A stretch of DNA of 64,000 bases from Streptomyces sp. NBC_00223 (GCF_036199905.1 NZ_CP108109.1:3519501-3583500); one strand, 5' to 3'; shown: positions 37,248 to 46,020, numbered from the stretch's first letter. The notes: a model not told the origin generated them from the sequence alone. Translations and numbers: made by a program.

Positions 37248-38702
37248 ATGACCAGATCCGTCTCCACCCCGCACACCGGCAGCCATGACCTGCCCGTCTC
37301 CCCCGCACTGCGGGAGTTCATGGCCGCCTCCTGGGCGCCCACCCCGCTCCCGCCGGGGACCCGGCTGCCCGGCGAGGAGTTCACCGCGGCCCGCCGCGCC
37401 CGGCTGTCCGCCCGCTTCCCCGGTGAACGGCTGATCATCCCGGCCGGCCGGCTCCGGGTCCGCTCCAACGACACCGACCACCGCTTCCGCCCGCACACCG
37501 CCTACGCCTGGCTGACCGGCTTCACCGGCGAGGACCAGCCCGGCCATGTCCTGCTGCTCGAACCGGCCGGCAGCGGCCACCAGGCCGTGCTGTACGTACG
37601 GCCGCGCTCACCGCGCACCGGCGACGAGTTCTACCGCGACCGCCGCTACGGCGAGTTCTGGGTCGGCCGGCGCCCCGACCTCGACGAGGCCGCCGAGCTC
37701 AGCGGGCTGCGCTGCGCGCACCTGGACGACCTGCCCAAGCCGCTGACCGGATCGGCCCCGCCCACCCGGGTGCTGGCCGGGGTCGACCCGGCCGTCGACG
37801 CGCTCGTCGGGCCCGGGAACCACGCCGCCGACCGCGACGCGGAGCTGGCGGGCGCGCTCTCCGAGCTGCGACTGCTCAAGGACCCTTGGGAAGTGGCCCA
37901 GTTGCAGCTCGCCGTCGACCACACGACGGCCGGTTTCGAGGACGTGGTCCGCGCCCTGCCGCAGGCCCTGCGGCACCCGCGCGGCGAACGCTGGATCGAG
38001 GGCGTCTTCGGCCTGCGCGCCCGCGCCGAGGGCAACGGCACCGGGTACGACACCATCGCCGCCTCCGGCGCGCACGCCTGCGTCCTGCACTGGATACGCA
38101 ACGACGGCCCGCTCGACCCGGCCCAACTCCTCCTGCTGGACGCCGGGGTGGAGACCGACACCCTCTACACCTCCGACATCACCCGCACCCTGCCGCTGTC
38201 CGGCCGCTTCTCCCCGGCCCAACGCACCGCCTACGACCTGGTGTTCGCCGCCCAGGAGGCCGGCATCGCCGCGCTGCGCCCCGGCGCCCGCTTCCGCGAC
38301 TTCCACGAGGCCGCCATGCGGGTCATCGCCGAAGGGCTGCACGACTGGGGGGTGTTGCGGATCTCCCCGGACGAGTCGATGGACCCGGACAGCGGACTGC
38401 ACCGCCGCTGGACGCTGTGCAGCAGCGGTCACATGCTCGGCATGGACGTGCACGACTGCGCCCAGGCGCGGGCCGAGACCTACCTCGACGGCGTACTGGA
38501 GGAAGGCCATGTCCTGACCGTCGAGCCCGGTCTGTACCTCCAGCCGGACGACGAGACGCTGCCGTCCGAGCTGCGCGGGATGGGCATCCGGATCGAGGAC
38601 GACCTGGTGATCACGGCGGACGGCGCCCGGCTGATGTCGGACGCGCTGCCTCGGACGGCCGACGCCGTCGAGGAGTGGATGGGCACACTCCTGGACGGCT
38701 GA
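37248..38702 (+). CDS. Xaa-Pro aminopeptidase (peptidase M24B)
   Basis: Metallopeptidase expected to release the N-terminal residue from Xaa-Pro peptides in the cytoplasm. In the 484-aa product an N-terminal creatinase-like domain (residues about 50-200) precedes the pita-bread domain. The latter holds the dinuclear metal ligands: LLLLDAGVETDTLYTSDITR near residue 300 (two Asp), SSGHMLGMDVHD near 395 (His), LTVEPGLYL near 425 and GIRIEDDLVI near 450 (two Glu). ATG 37248 has AAGGAGAG about 11 nt upstream. Divergent from the peptide importer across a candidate operator, it fits collagen peptide breakdown. Confidence 0.92.
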   Translation: MTRSVSTPHTGSHDLPVSPALREFMAASWAPTPLPPGTRLPGEEFTAARRARLSARFPGERLIIPAGRLRVRSNDTDHRFRPHTAYAWLTGFTGEDQPGHVLLLEPAGSGHQAVLYVRPRSPRTGDEFYRDRRYGEFWVGRRPDLDEAAELSGLRCAHLDDLPKPLTGSAPPTRVLAGVDPAVDALVGPGNHAADRDAELAGALSELRLLKDPWEVAQLQLAVDHTTAGFEDVVRALPQALRHPRGERWIEGVFGLRARAEGNGTGYDTIAASGAHACVLHWIRNDGPLDPAQLLLLDAGVETDTLYTSDITRTLPLSGRFSPAQRTAYDLVFAAQEAGIAALRPGARFRDFHEAAMRVIAEGLHDWGVLRISPDESMDPDSGLHRRWTLCSSGHMLGMDVHDCAQARAETYLDGVLEEGHVLTVEPGLYLQPDDETLPSELRGMGIRIEDDLVITADGARLMSDALPRTADAVEEWMGTLLDG

Positions 38703-38725
38703 GGCCGGGCGCGGTGCCTTCGGCG

Positions 38726-38835
38726 GTACGGTCCTGGGCGCCGCGCTCCCCCGCGCGTCCGGGACCGTACAGGGGTCGGGCACGGGCGCGCCGGGGGTCG
38801 GCCGGGAGCCGGGGGTGTCACCCGCGGCTCCCGGC
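38726..38835. terminator. Two hairpins between convergent M24 and GntR genes
   Basis: GTACGGTCC (38726-38734) pairs with GGACCGTAC (38762-38770), and GCCGGGAGCC (38801-38810) pairs with GGCTCCCGGC (38826-38835). Both lie in the gap between convergent stops, the second one 18 bp from the GntR stop. No T-tract. Confidence 0.6.
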
Positions 38836-38853
38836 CGTACCCTCGTGTGCGGA

Positions 38854-39561
38854 CTATCCGGCGCCCAGGCGCAGGGCGGGGGGCGGGGTCTGCGCCTCCT
38901 TGCCGTCCGCCCACAGCGAGCGGATGTGGCCGAGGTGGCGCCGCATGCACGCCTCGGCACCCGCGGCGTCGCCGGCGAGCATGAGGTCGAGCAGTTCGAT
39001 GTGCTCCTCGGCGGAGTCGACCAGTCGGCCGGTGGAGTCGAGACGGTTGAGACCGTAGAGCCGGGAGCGTTTACGGAGGTCGCTCACGACCTCCACCAGG
39101 TGGTTGTTCCCGGCGAGCGCGAGCAGCCCCAGATGGAAGCGGCGGTCGGCCTCCAGATAGCCGATCAGATCATGGCCGCGCGCGGCCTCGACGATCTCCA
39201 GGGCCTGCGGCCGCAGCGCCTCCAGCTGCTCGGCGGTGGCCACGACGGTGGCCCGGGCTATCGTCGGCGCCTCGATCAGCTCGCGGATCTCGGTGTACTC
39301 GTCCAGGTCCTTGTCGGTGATCTCGGTGATCCGGAAGCCCTTGTTCCGTACCGCCTCGACCAGGCCCTCCTTGGCGAGGTCGAGCATGGCCTCGCGGACC
39401 GGGGTGGCCGACACGCCGAGTTCGGCGGCCAGGGTGGGGGCGGAGTAGACGACACCGGGCCGCAGTTCGCCCGCCGTCAGTGCGGCCCGCAGCGCGTTGG
39501 CCACCTGGTCACGCAGGTGCTCCTGAACCGGAATGACACTGCGCGACGACAGATGCCCCAT
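38854..39561 (-). CDS. GntR-family transcriptional regulator (FCD domain)
   Basis: A 235-aa one-component regulator. N-terminal winged HTH (residues about 10-75: VQEHLRDQVANALRAAL, YSAPTLAAELGVSATPVREA) and a C-terminal all-helical FCD ligand domain with the metal-binding His/Asp pattern (YLEADRRFHLGLLALAGN, SAEEHIELLDLMLAGD). Regulators of this class usually repress catabolic genes and release DNA on binding an organic acid or amino acid. ATG 39561 with an AAGGAG ribosome site. A strong operator match lies 35 bp upstream, implying autoregulation. Surrounded by hydroxyproline genes, it is the probable regulator of the island. Confidence 0.9.
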   Translation of the reverse strand: MGHLSSRSVIPVQEHLRDQVANALRAALTAGELRPGVVYSAPTLAAELGVSATPVREAMLDLAKEGLVEAVRNKGFRITEITDKDLDEYTEIRELIEAPTIARATVVATAEQLEALRPQALEIVEAARGHDLIGYLEADRRFHLGLLALAGNNHLVEVVSDLRKRSRLYGLNRLDSTGRLVDSAEEHIELLDLMLAGDAAGAEACMRRHLGHIRSLWADGKEAQTPPPALRLGAG

Positions 39562-39595
39562 GGCGGACTCCTTCAGACACTCGGACTCCCCAGCA

Positions 39596-39612
39596 TACAA
39601 TGTCACGTTGCC
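39596..39612 (-). promoter_or_regulatory. Candidate GntR autoregulatory operator
   Basis: TACAATGTCACGTTGCC matches the shared pseudo-palindrome TACAATGTCACATTGTA at 14 of 17 positions, the best of the set. It lies 35-51 bp before the GntR ATG, where a -10/-35 region is expected. Confidence 0.65.
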
Positions 39613-39790
39613 CCCGATTCGGCGCGTGCCCGCGGAAGCGGGCCGCCCGGCTTCCGGGGAGGGGCTTGCGGAACCCCACTCCTCCCCGGCGCTTTCCCAG
39701 CCGCCGCCGTTGCCCGACGCTCCGGGCCGCACCCAGGCCGGCCAGGTCCGGCGACTCGTCCCCTCGCCGGCTCCCACGGACCCCGTCCCC

Positions 39791-40257
39791 CTCCCCCAGC
39801 GCTCCGGGCCGTGCCCGGTCGCGCGCTTCACCGCGGCATTGCGAGCCGGCAACTGGCCGCGACGTCCCGGCTCCCCCAGCCTTCCTGGCCGTGTCCGGAC
39901 CCGTACCTCACCGCGCCGCCGAGGTCCGACGGCGGTCCGGGACACCCCCGCTCCCCAGCCCTCCGGGCCGAACCCGTTCGCGCGCTTCACCGCGGCATTG
40001 CGAGCCGGCAACTGGCCGCGACGTCCCGGCTCCCCCAGCCTTCCGGGCGTTGCCTAGGCCCGTACCTCACCGCCGCCGCAGGCCGGCGGTTGGCCGGGGC
40101 GTCCCGGCTCCCCCAGCGCTCCGGGCCGTGCCCGGTCCCGTACCTCACCGCGCCGCCGCGGTCCCGCGGCTGTCCGGGACGTCCCGGCTCCCCCAGCCCT
40201 CCGGGCCGTGCCCGGTTTCGCGCTTCACCGCGCCGCCGCGGTCACGCGGCTCACCGC
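39791..40257. repeat. 80-bp tandem repeat array, six units
   Basis: Units start with CTCCCCCAGC (or CTCCCCAGCC) at 39791, 39871, 39951, 40030, 40109 and 40189, a period of 79-80 bp. Each unit has a GCTCCGGGCCGTGCCCGG-like core, a CTTCACCG or CCTCACCG segment and ends in a GACGTCCCGG. Unit 5 ends in the perfect palindrome CCGGGACGTCCCGG. Units alternate between two sequence types: the CGCGGCATTGCGAGCC type in units 1 and 3, and the GCCGCCGCGG type in the others. A degenerate copy precedes at about 39711. The array fills the gap between the aldehyde dehydrogenase stop and the GntR gene. No protein-coding sense is evident. Confidence 0.9.
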
Positions 40258-41669
40258 GCACCGGCGGGCAGCAGTGAGACGGTCCGGGTGGAGGTGTAGA
40301 AGTCCATCGCCTGGCGGCCCTGCTCGCGCGGCCCGTGGCTGGACGACTTCTCGCCGCCGAACGGCAGATGGAAGTCGACCCCGGTGGAGGGCGCGTTGAT
40401 CCGGACCATGCCGGTGTCCAGCCGCTCGGCCGCGTACAGCGCGTGGTCCAGGTCGCGGGTGTGCACGGACGTGACCAGGCCCTGCCGTACGCCGCAGGCC
40501 GCGGTGACCGCCTCCGTCAGGTCCGCGGCCGGCAGCAGCACGGCTATCGGGCCGAACACCTCCTCGGCCAGCAGCGGATGGCCGGCCGGCACCCCTTCGA
40601 GCAGTACCGGGTCCAGATACCAGCCGGGCCCGGGGCTCACCGCCGCCCGTCGGCCGCCGGTCAGCGCGCGGGCCCCGGCGGCGAGCGCGCTGTCGCGCAC
40701 CGCGGTGACCCGGGCGCGGGCGGAGGAGGAGATCAGCGGCCCGCAGACGGTCGCCGGGTCGGCCGGATCGGCGGCGGGCAGCGCCGCGAGCGCGGCGGCG
40801 AGCGCCTCGCGCAGCGGGTCGAGGGCCGCGCCGACCGCGATCACCCGGCTGGTCGCGGTGCACTTCTGCCCGGCGTAACCGGCGGTCGCCGCCGCGATGT
40901 CGGCCGCCGCGCGGGCGATGTCCGCGTCCGGCAGCACGACGGCGGCGTTCAGCCCGCCCATCTCGGCCTGTACGGGGATGCCCCACGCGGTCGCCGCCCT
41001 GACCACGGCCCGGCCGGCGGCGTCCGACCCGGTGAAGGACACCACGTCGGCCTCGGTCGCCAGCGCGGCCCCTTCCCGGGCGCCCCCGGGCAGCACCGTG
41101 AACACACCGGCCGGCAGCGCGTCGGCCACCAACTCCGCCAGCAGCAGCGCGCAGGCGGTGGCCTCGGGCGCGGGCTTGAGCAGCACCGCGTTCCCGGCGG
41201 CGAGCGCGGGCGCCGCCTTCCAGGACGGGATGGCCAGCGGGAAGTTCCACGGCGTGATCAGCCCGGCCACACCGTGCGGCCGGCGCCGGGTGAGCAACAG
41301 CCCACCGCCGGCGGCGGGTTCGTGCACGGCGCCGGAGGGGTCGTAGACGAGCTGGGCGTAGTAGCGCCAGATGGCGACCGTACGGCTGACCTCGGCGCGG
41401 GCCTCGGTCTCCGGCTTGCCGACCTCCCGGACGATCAGCGCCGCCAGGGTGCCGGAGGCGGCGGCCAGCGCGTCGGCGACCGCGCCCAGGGCGGCGGCCC
41501 TGGCGGCGGCGCCCGCCGTGAGCCAGTCCGCCTGCGCGGTCCTGGCCGACGCCACGGCCCGGCGTACGGCCTCGGGCCCGGCGGCGGGCACCTCGGCGGG
41601 GTGGTCGCCGGGGTCGGCGGGGTTGGCGGAGATCACGACCTCGGGCGAGTCCTGCGCGGCGACGGTCAC
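40251..41669 (-). CDS. Aldehyde dehydrogenase, probable alpha-ketoglutarate semialdehyde dehydrogenase
   Basis: NAD(P)+-dependent aldehyde dehydrogenase, 472 aa. Seen: the Rossmann region TPWNFPLAIPSWKAAPALAA, FTGSDAAGRAVV, catalytic Glu in QAEMGGLN near residue 234, catalytic Cys in AGQKCTATSR near 268, and EEVFGPIAVLL. The context (overlapping the hydroxyproline epimerase gene by 4 nt and downstream of the deaminase) points to oxidation of 2,5-dioxopentanoate to 2-oxoglutarate, the last step of hydroxyproline catabolism. Substrate assignment is contextual. GTG start. Confidence 0.9.
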   Translation of the reverse strand: MTVAAQDSPEVVISANPADPGDHPAEVPAAGPEAVRRAVASARTAQADWLTAGAAARAAALGAVADALAAASGTLAALIVREVGKPETEARAEVSRTVAIWRYYAQLVYDPSGAVHEPAAGGGLLLTRRRPHGVAGLITPWNFPLAIPSWKAAPALAAGNAVLLKPAPEATACALLLAELVADALPAGVFTVLPGGAREGAALATEADVVSFTGSDAAGRAVVRAATAWGIPVQAEMGGLNAAVVLPDADIARAAADIAAATAGYAGQKCTATSRVIAVGAALDPLREALAAALAALPAADPADPATVCGPLISSSARARVTAVRDSALAAGARALTGGRRAAVSPGPGWYLDPVLLEGVPAGHPLLAEEVFGPIAVLLPAADLTEAVTAACGVRQGLVTSVHTRDLDHALYAAERLDTGMVRINAPSTGVDFHLPFGGEKSSSHGPREQGRQAMDFYTSTRTVSLLPAGAR

Positions 41670-42667
41670 AGCTGGAAACCTCCGGGGAACGGGTCGGTGG
41701 GGTCGAGCAGATACTGCGCGGTGCCGGTGATCCAGGCCCGCCCGGTGATGCTGGGCAGTACGGCGGGCAGGCCCGCGACCTCGGTCTCCCCGGTCAGCCG
41801 GCCGGTGAAGGAGGTGCCGAGGAAGGACTCGTTGACGAAGTCTCGGTGCAGCGGGAGTTCACCGCGGGCGTGCAGCTGGGCCATCCGGGCCGACGTGCCG
41901 GTGCCGCAGGGCGAACGGTCGAACCAGCCGGGGTGGATCGCCATCGCGTGCCGCGACCGGGTGGCGTCCGAGCCCGGCGCGACGAACTGCACATGGTGGC
42001 AGCCGCTGATCGCCGGGTCCTCCGGGTGCACCGGCCGGTCGGTGGCGTCGATCGCGGCCATCAGATCGAGCCCCGCCCGCAGGATGTCGTCCTTGCGGGC
42101 CCGGTCGAAGGGCAGGCCGACGCGTTCGATCGGCAGGATCGCGTAGAAGTTGCCGCCGTACGCGAGGTCGTAGCGGACCCGGCCGAGGCCGGGGACGTCC
42201 ACCTCACGGTCGAGGGCGACGCTGTACGCGGGGACGTTGCGCAGGGTCACCGACAGCGCGGCGCCGTCCTCGACCCGCACCTCCGCGGTGACCAGGCCCG
42301 CGGGGGTGTCGAGCCGGACGGTGGTGACCGGCTCCACCACCGGGACCATGCCGGTCTCCACCAGCACGGTGGCGACCCCGATCGTGCCGTGCCCGCACAT
42401 CGGCAGACAGCCCGAGACCTCGATGAACACCACTCCCCAGTCGGCGTCGTCCCTGGTGGGCGGCTGGAGGATGGCGCCGCTCATCGCGGAGTGGCCGCGC
42501 GGTTCGTTCATCAGGAAGGTGCGCAGATGGTCCATGTGCCGCATGAAGTGCACCCGGCGCTCGGCCATGGTGGCACCGGGGATCACACCCACCCCGCCGG
42601 TGACGACGCGGGTGGGCATGCCCTCGGTATGGGAGTCCACGGCGTGGATGATCAGACGGCTGCGCAT
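41666..42667 (-). CDS. 4-hydroxyproline 2-epimerase (proline racemase family)
   Basis: Cofactor-independent epimerase converting trans-4-hydroxy-L-proline to cis-4-hydroxy-D-proline. In the 333-aa product both catalytic cysteines are present: Cys91 in MCGHGTIG and Cys about 253 in SPCGTGTSA. This separates it from hydroxyproline dehydratases, in which Thr replaces the second Cys. HTEGMPTRVV and GGNFYAI are also typical. ATG 42667; its stop overlaps the dehydrogenase GTG. It forms the middle of the deaminase-epimerase-aldehyde dehydrogenase operon. Confidence 0.93.
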   Translation of the reverse strand: MRSRLIIHAVDSHTEGMPTRVVTGGVGVIPGATMAERRVHFMRHMDHLRTFLMNEPRGHSAMSGAILQPPTRDDADWGVVFIEVSGCLPMCGHGTIGVATVLVETGMVPVVEPVTTVRLDTPAGLVTAEVRVEDGAALSVTLRNVPAYSVALDREVDVPGLGRVRYDLAYGGNFYAILPIERVGLPFDRARKDDILRAGLDLMAAIDATDRPVHPEDPAISGCHHVQFVAPGSDATRSRHAMAIHPGWFDRSPCGTGTSARMAQLHARGELPLHRDFVNESFLGTSFTGRLTGETEVAGLPAVLPSITGRAWITGTAQYLLDPTDPFPGGFQL

Positions 42668-42699
42668 CGGCGGGGATCTCCTCGGTGGTCGGGTGCTGC

Positions 42700-42812
42700 G
42701 GTGGGGCGGTGTTGCGGTGTTGCGGTGTTGCTGCGGGGCGGATTTGCCGGGTGCGGGTTCCCTGGCGCGGGTTGCCTGGTGCGGGTTGCCTGGTGCGGGT
42801 TGCCGGTTACGG
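42700..42812. repeat. Short tandem repeats in epimerase leader
   Basis: Between the deaminase stop and the epimerase ATG: three copies of the octamer GGTGTTGC (42708-42731), then three near-perfect copies of the 14-mer GCGGGTTGCCTGGT (42767 onwards). They look like slippage-prone simple repeats in a 146-bp intercistronic gap. Function not evident. Confidence 0.75.
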
Positions 42813-42813
42813 C

Positions 42814-43722
42814 TCAGCGCAGGCCCTCGGCCAGCACCTTCTCGGTGATGGCCCGTACGGTGGCCCGGTCCTGCTCGGGGAGCGGGGTGCGCGGCGGGCG
42901 GCACGGGCCGCCGTACACGCCCACGACGTCCATCGACAGCTTGATCGCCTGGACGAACTCCGAGCGCGAGTCCCAGCGCAGCAGCGGGTGCAGCGCGCGG
43001 TAGAGCGGCAGCGCGGTCTCCATGTCGCCCTCGACGGCGGCCCGGTAGAGCGCGAGGCACGACTCGGGCATCGCGTTGGGGTAGCCCGCGATCCAGCCGA
43101 CCGCGCCGGCCAGCACGAGTTCGAGCAGTACGTCGTCCGCGCCGACCAACACGTCGAGGCCGGGGGCGAGTTCGGCGATCTCGTAGGCCCGGCGGACATC
43201 GCCGGTGAACTCCTTGACCGCGACGATGCTGCCCTCCTCGTAGAGCGAGGCGAGCAGGCGCGGCGTGAGGTCGACCTTGGTGTCGTAGGGGTTGTTGTAC
43301 GCCACGACCGGCAGACCGACGGCGGCCACCTCGCGGTAGTGGGCGCGGACCGAGGCCTCGTCGGCGCGGTAGGCGTTGGGCGGCAGCAGCAGGACGGAGC
43401 CGGCCCCCTCCTCGGCCGCGTGCTCGGCCCAGCCGCGGGCCTCGGCGCTGCCGTACGCGGCGACGCCGGCCATCACCCGCGAGCCGTCGCCCGCGGCCTC
43501 GACTGCGGTACGGACGACGCGGCGGCGCTCGTCGTCGGTGAGGGTCTGGTACTCGCCCAGCGAGCCGTTGGGCACGACGCCGTCGCACCCGGCCTCGACG
43601 AGCCGGCGGACATGCCGGCCGAACTCGTCGTGATCGACGGAGAGGTCGTCGCGCAGCGGCAGCGCGGTGGCGACCATGACGCCGCGCCAGGGGTGGGCGC
43701 GGCCGGGCTGGGCTGTGGCCAT
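42814..43722 (-). CDS. DHDPS/NAL-family lyase, probable 1-pyrroline-4-hydroxy-2-carboxylate deaminase
   Basis: A 302-aa TIM-barrel Schiff-base enzyme of the dihydrodipicolinate synthase family. Seen: the carboxylate-binding GSLGE (residues 53-57), the Tyr in VAYNNPYDTK (about residue 142) and the Schiff-base lysine in IVAVKEFTGD (K170). Several reactions exist in this family; the neighbours (epimerase, D-hydroxyproline dehydrogenase, semialdehyde dehydrogenase) select deamination of 1-pyrroline-4-hydroxy-2-carboxylate to 2,5-dioxopentanoate. ATG 43722 has an AAGGAGG site. First gene of its operon, with a GntR operator candidate about 20 bp upstream. Confidence 0.9.
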   Translation of the reverse strand: MATAQPGRAHPWRGVMVATALPLRDDLSVDHDEFGRHVRRLVEAGCDGVVPNGSLGEYQTLTDDERRRVVRTAVEAAGDGSRVMAGVAAYGSAEARGWAEHAAEEGAGSVLLLPPNAYRADEASVRAHYREVAAVGLPVVAYNNPYDTKVDLTPRLLASLYEEGSIVAVKEFTGDVRRAYEIAELAPGLDVLVGADDVLLELVLAGAVGWIAGYPNAMPESCLALYRAAVEGDMETALPLYRALHPLLRWDSRSEFVQAIKLSMDVVGVYGGPCRPPRTPLPEQDRATVRAITEKVLAEGLR

Positions 43723-43741
43723 GAGGAGCCTCCTTGTAGTG

Positions 43742-43758
43742 AGGTGTGACATTGTACA
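43742..43758 (-). promoter_or_regulatory. Candidate GntR operator upstream of the deaminase operon
   Basis: AGGTGTGACATTGTACA on the plus strand; its complement carries TACAATGTCACA, matching one full half and the centre of the shared pseudo-palindrome (13 of 17). It lies 20 bp before the deaminase ATG. Confidence 0.65.
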
Positions 43759-44069
43759 GAGTATGTATGGCCACTACAACCGGCCATCCGGCCCACCTGA
43801 CCAGCAAGGCCCGCCCTCGCGGCGCGGAGGCCCGGGGTCGGGCCGGTGGCCCGCAGATGCCGCGCGCGGGGCCGGGCCGGGCGGGGTCGGGCCGGCGGCC
43901 CGGGGCGGTTGCGACCGAGGCACGTGTGCCGGGCGCGGCCCGAAGCGCGGGGGCCGGGGCGGCCCGGACGCCCAACCGACAGGAGCCGGGGGCCCAACCG
44001 CCCGGCAGGCCCGAGGCGGCGGGGAGGGGCGCGGCCCGAGGTGGTGGGTGGCCCTGCGGGAGGCGGGAC
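43759..44069. other. Intergenic region, 311 bp
   Basis: Extremely G/C-rich between the deaminase promoter and the stop of the dehydrogenase alpha gene. Open frames on the plus strand are Arg/Gly/Ala-rich shadows. I see no gene; the region may contain a terminator for the three-gene dehydrogenase operon, but no single hairpin stands out. Confidence 0.4.
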
Positions 44070-45644
44070 TCATGGGGCCGGGTGTTCGGCGTCCCGTGGC
44101 GGCAGGGCCGCCAGCGTGCCCAGCGGGACCGGGCACGACAGCGGGCGGCGGTCGGCCGCCGGCGCCGCGCCCGGCGCGCTCAGCGCCGCCACCGCGGGCC
44201 CGCACATCCGGCCCTGGCACCACCCCATCCCCGCCCTGGTCAGCAGCTTCGCCGTCCGCGCGTCGCCCGCCCCCAGCTCGTCGACCGCCTCACGGACCCG
44301 CCCCGCCGACACCTCCTCGCAGCGGCAGACCTCCGTCTCGTCCGACACCCACCCCGTCCAGCCCGCCCCCGGCGCGTGCACCGCGCCCATCACGTCCGCG
44401 AACCCCCGCAGCCGCGCCCTCCTGCGGCGAAGCCGCACCGCGTCCACCACCGCCCCGCCCCCGCCGGGCCGCAGCACCGCCGCGATGTCCAACGCGGCCA
44501 ACTCCCCCTCGGCCATGGCCAGTTCGGCCCCGCCCACCCCGACCGTCTCGCCCGCCGCCCAGACGCCGTCGACGCTGGTCCGCTGCCCCTGGTCCACGGT
44601 CACGGCGACCGCCCCGTCCGGCGTCCCGCCGGTCTCGCAGCCGAGCGCGGTGGCGAGTTCGAGCTGCGGCAGCAACCCGTGCCCGACGGCCACCGCGTCG
44701 CACTCGATCCGGCGCCGCCGTCCGGTCAACGGCTGCCAGTCGGGGCCGAGTTCGGCCACCGTGACGGCCCGCACCCGGTCCGTCCCGTGCGCCTCGACCA
44801 CGGCGGCCCGGGTCCGTACCCGGATACGGTGCCGCGCCAGCGTGGCCGCGTACCCCCCGCCCTCGACGAACTTCGACGGATCACCGGCCAGCGCCCGCAG
44901 ATGCCGCCCGTACCCGAGATAACCCGCGGCCTCGATCACCGCGGGCACCTCGGCCCCGGCGGCGGCGAGCGACGCGGCCACCGCGAGCAGCAGCGGTCCG
45001 CTGCCCGCGACCACGATCCGGCTCCCGGGCAGCACCAGGCCGGACTTGAGCATCGCCTGCGCCCCGCCCGCCGAGACCACCCCGGGCAAGGTCCAACCGG
45101 GGAACGGCAGTTGACGTTCGTACGCGCCCGTCGCGAGCAGCACGGAGCGGGCCGGCAGGGCGACCGGGGACGCGGCCGCTGCCACGCCCGTACGATCCCC
45201 CTCGTCCGTACGGCTCTCCGTGCCGGGAACGGCCACCGTGTGCAACGTCCAGGCGTCCGGGGTGCGTTCGACCGTCCACACGTGGTGGTTCGCGACGTGC
45301 CGGACCGCACCGGCGCGGCGGTGCGCGGCGAACCGTACGGCCAGAGCGGTGAAGGCACCCCAACGGTGGTGCAGTGCCTCGGGTTTGGCGGCCCCCAGCT
45401 CCGGCGCCGGGTGGCGGTAGAACTGGCCACCCGGCCGCAGGCCCGCGTCCACCAGCGCGACGCTCAGCCCCAGGTCCGCCGCCTTGACGGCCGCGGCCAG
45501 CCCAGCGGGTCCGGCGCCGACGACGGCGAGGTCGTACGGCCGCTCGCGCTCGGCGGAGGGCTGCGCGGACGTCTGCGCGAACGCTTCTTCCACGGGCACG
45601 GCCGGCTCGGCCGATTCGACGGGCTCAGACGGCGAGTTCGGCAC
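44070..45644 (-). CDS. FAD/2Fe-2S oxidoreductase alpha subunit (D-hydroxyproline dehydrogenase-type)
   Basis: A 524-aa subunit resembling the alpha chain of opine/octopine and D-hydroxyproline dehydrogenases (OoxA/HcnB/LhpF type). Seen: an N-terminal FAD motif DLAVVGAGPAGLAAAVKAAD, a second dinucleotide motif RIVVAGSGPLLLAVAA, and a C-terminal BFD-like [2Fe-2S] module (EVCRCEEVSAGRVREAV ... GWCQGRMCG). The first 35 residues are an acidic Ser/Pro/Glu extension. It overlaps the small ferredoxin gene by 20 nt. In this locus it should oxidise cis-4-hydroxy-D-proline together with the next two gene products. Confidence 0.9.
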   Translation of the reverse strand: MPNSPSEPVESAEPAVPVEEAFAQTSAQPSAERERPYDLAVVGAGPAGLAAAVKAADLGLSVALVDAGLRPGGQFYRHPAPELGAAKPEALHHRWGAFTALAVRFAAHRRAGAVRHVANHHVWTVERTPDAWTLHTVAVPGTESRTDEGDRTGVAAAASPVALPARSVLLATGAYERQLPFPGWTLPGVVSAGGAQAMLKSGLVLPGSRIVVAGSGPLLLAVAASLAAAGAEVPAVIEAAGYLGYGRHLRALAGDPSKFVEGGGYAATLARHRIRVRTRAAVVEAHGTDRVRAVTVAELGPDWQPLTGRRRRIECDAVAVGHGLLPQLELATALGCETGGTPDGAVAVTVDQGQRTSVDGVWAAGETVGVGGAELAMAEGELAALDIAAVLRPGGGGAVVDAVRLRRRRARLRGFADVMGAVHAPGAGWTGWVSDETEVCRCEEVSAGRVREAVDELGAGDARTAKLLTRAGMGWCQGRMCGPAVAALSAPGAAPAADRRPLSCPVPLGTLAALPPRDAEHPAP

Positions 45645-45957
45645 GGCCGTGTCCTTCCTGAACGGTGACCGTGTCCCCCGCCCGGACCGGAACGAGACAA
45701 GCCCGCAGCCCGGGACGGCCGTTGACGGTGACCAGGCAGTCGAAGCACGTGCCGATGCCGCAGAAGACCCCGCGCGGCCGGGCGTTGACGCGCGTCGTAC
45801 GCCAGGACAGCACGCCCGCGGCCCACAGCGCCGCGGCGATCGTCTGCCCGGGCAGGGCTGTGACCGGCCGGCCGTCGAACTCGAACGACACGGCGAGGCC
45901 GGGCTCGGCCGCGACCAGCTCGGCGGGGGTACGGGGCAAGGTGCTCTCCTTACTCAT
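45625..45957 (-). CDS. 2Fe-2S ferredoxin-like small subunit of the dehydrogenase
   Basis: A 110-aa plant-type [2Fe-2S] protein: FEFDGRPVTALPGQTIAAAL, cluster ligands in FCGIGTCFDCLVTVNG, and a distant Cys in LRACLVPV. This is the gamma subunit (HcnA/OoxA-small type) that links the two FAD subunits. ATG 45957. The 3' end overlaps the alpha subunit start by 20 nt, so expression is coupled. Confidence 0.9.
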   Translation of the reverse strand: MSKESTLPRTPAELVAAEPGLAVSFEFDGRPVTALPGQTIAAALWAAGVLSWRTTRVNARPRGVFCGIGTCFDCLVTVNGRPGLRACLVPVRAGDTVTVQEGHGRAELAV

Positions 45958-46020
45958 GGCTGCGTCAGAACTCGGGTCGGGGGCGGGGGCGTTGGGCTCC
46001 CGTACGGTCGTGGGCCGGGG

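Noticed and set aside
39791..40257. CRISPR array
   Set aside because: Units are tandem without unique spacers and there are no cas genes; nothing elsewhere looks like a CRISPR.
39600..40300. Plus-strand open frames through the 80-bp repeat array, which would encode a repeat protein
   Set aside because: The 79/80-bp period is not a multiple of three, so units are read in different frames; products are Pro/Arg/Ser-rich only.
41666..42667. trans-3-hydroxy-L-proline dehydratase
   Set aside because: Both catalytic Cys are present; dehydratases have Thr at the second position.
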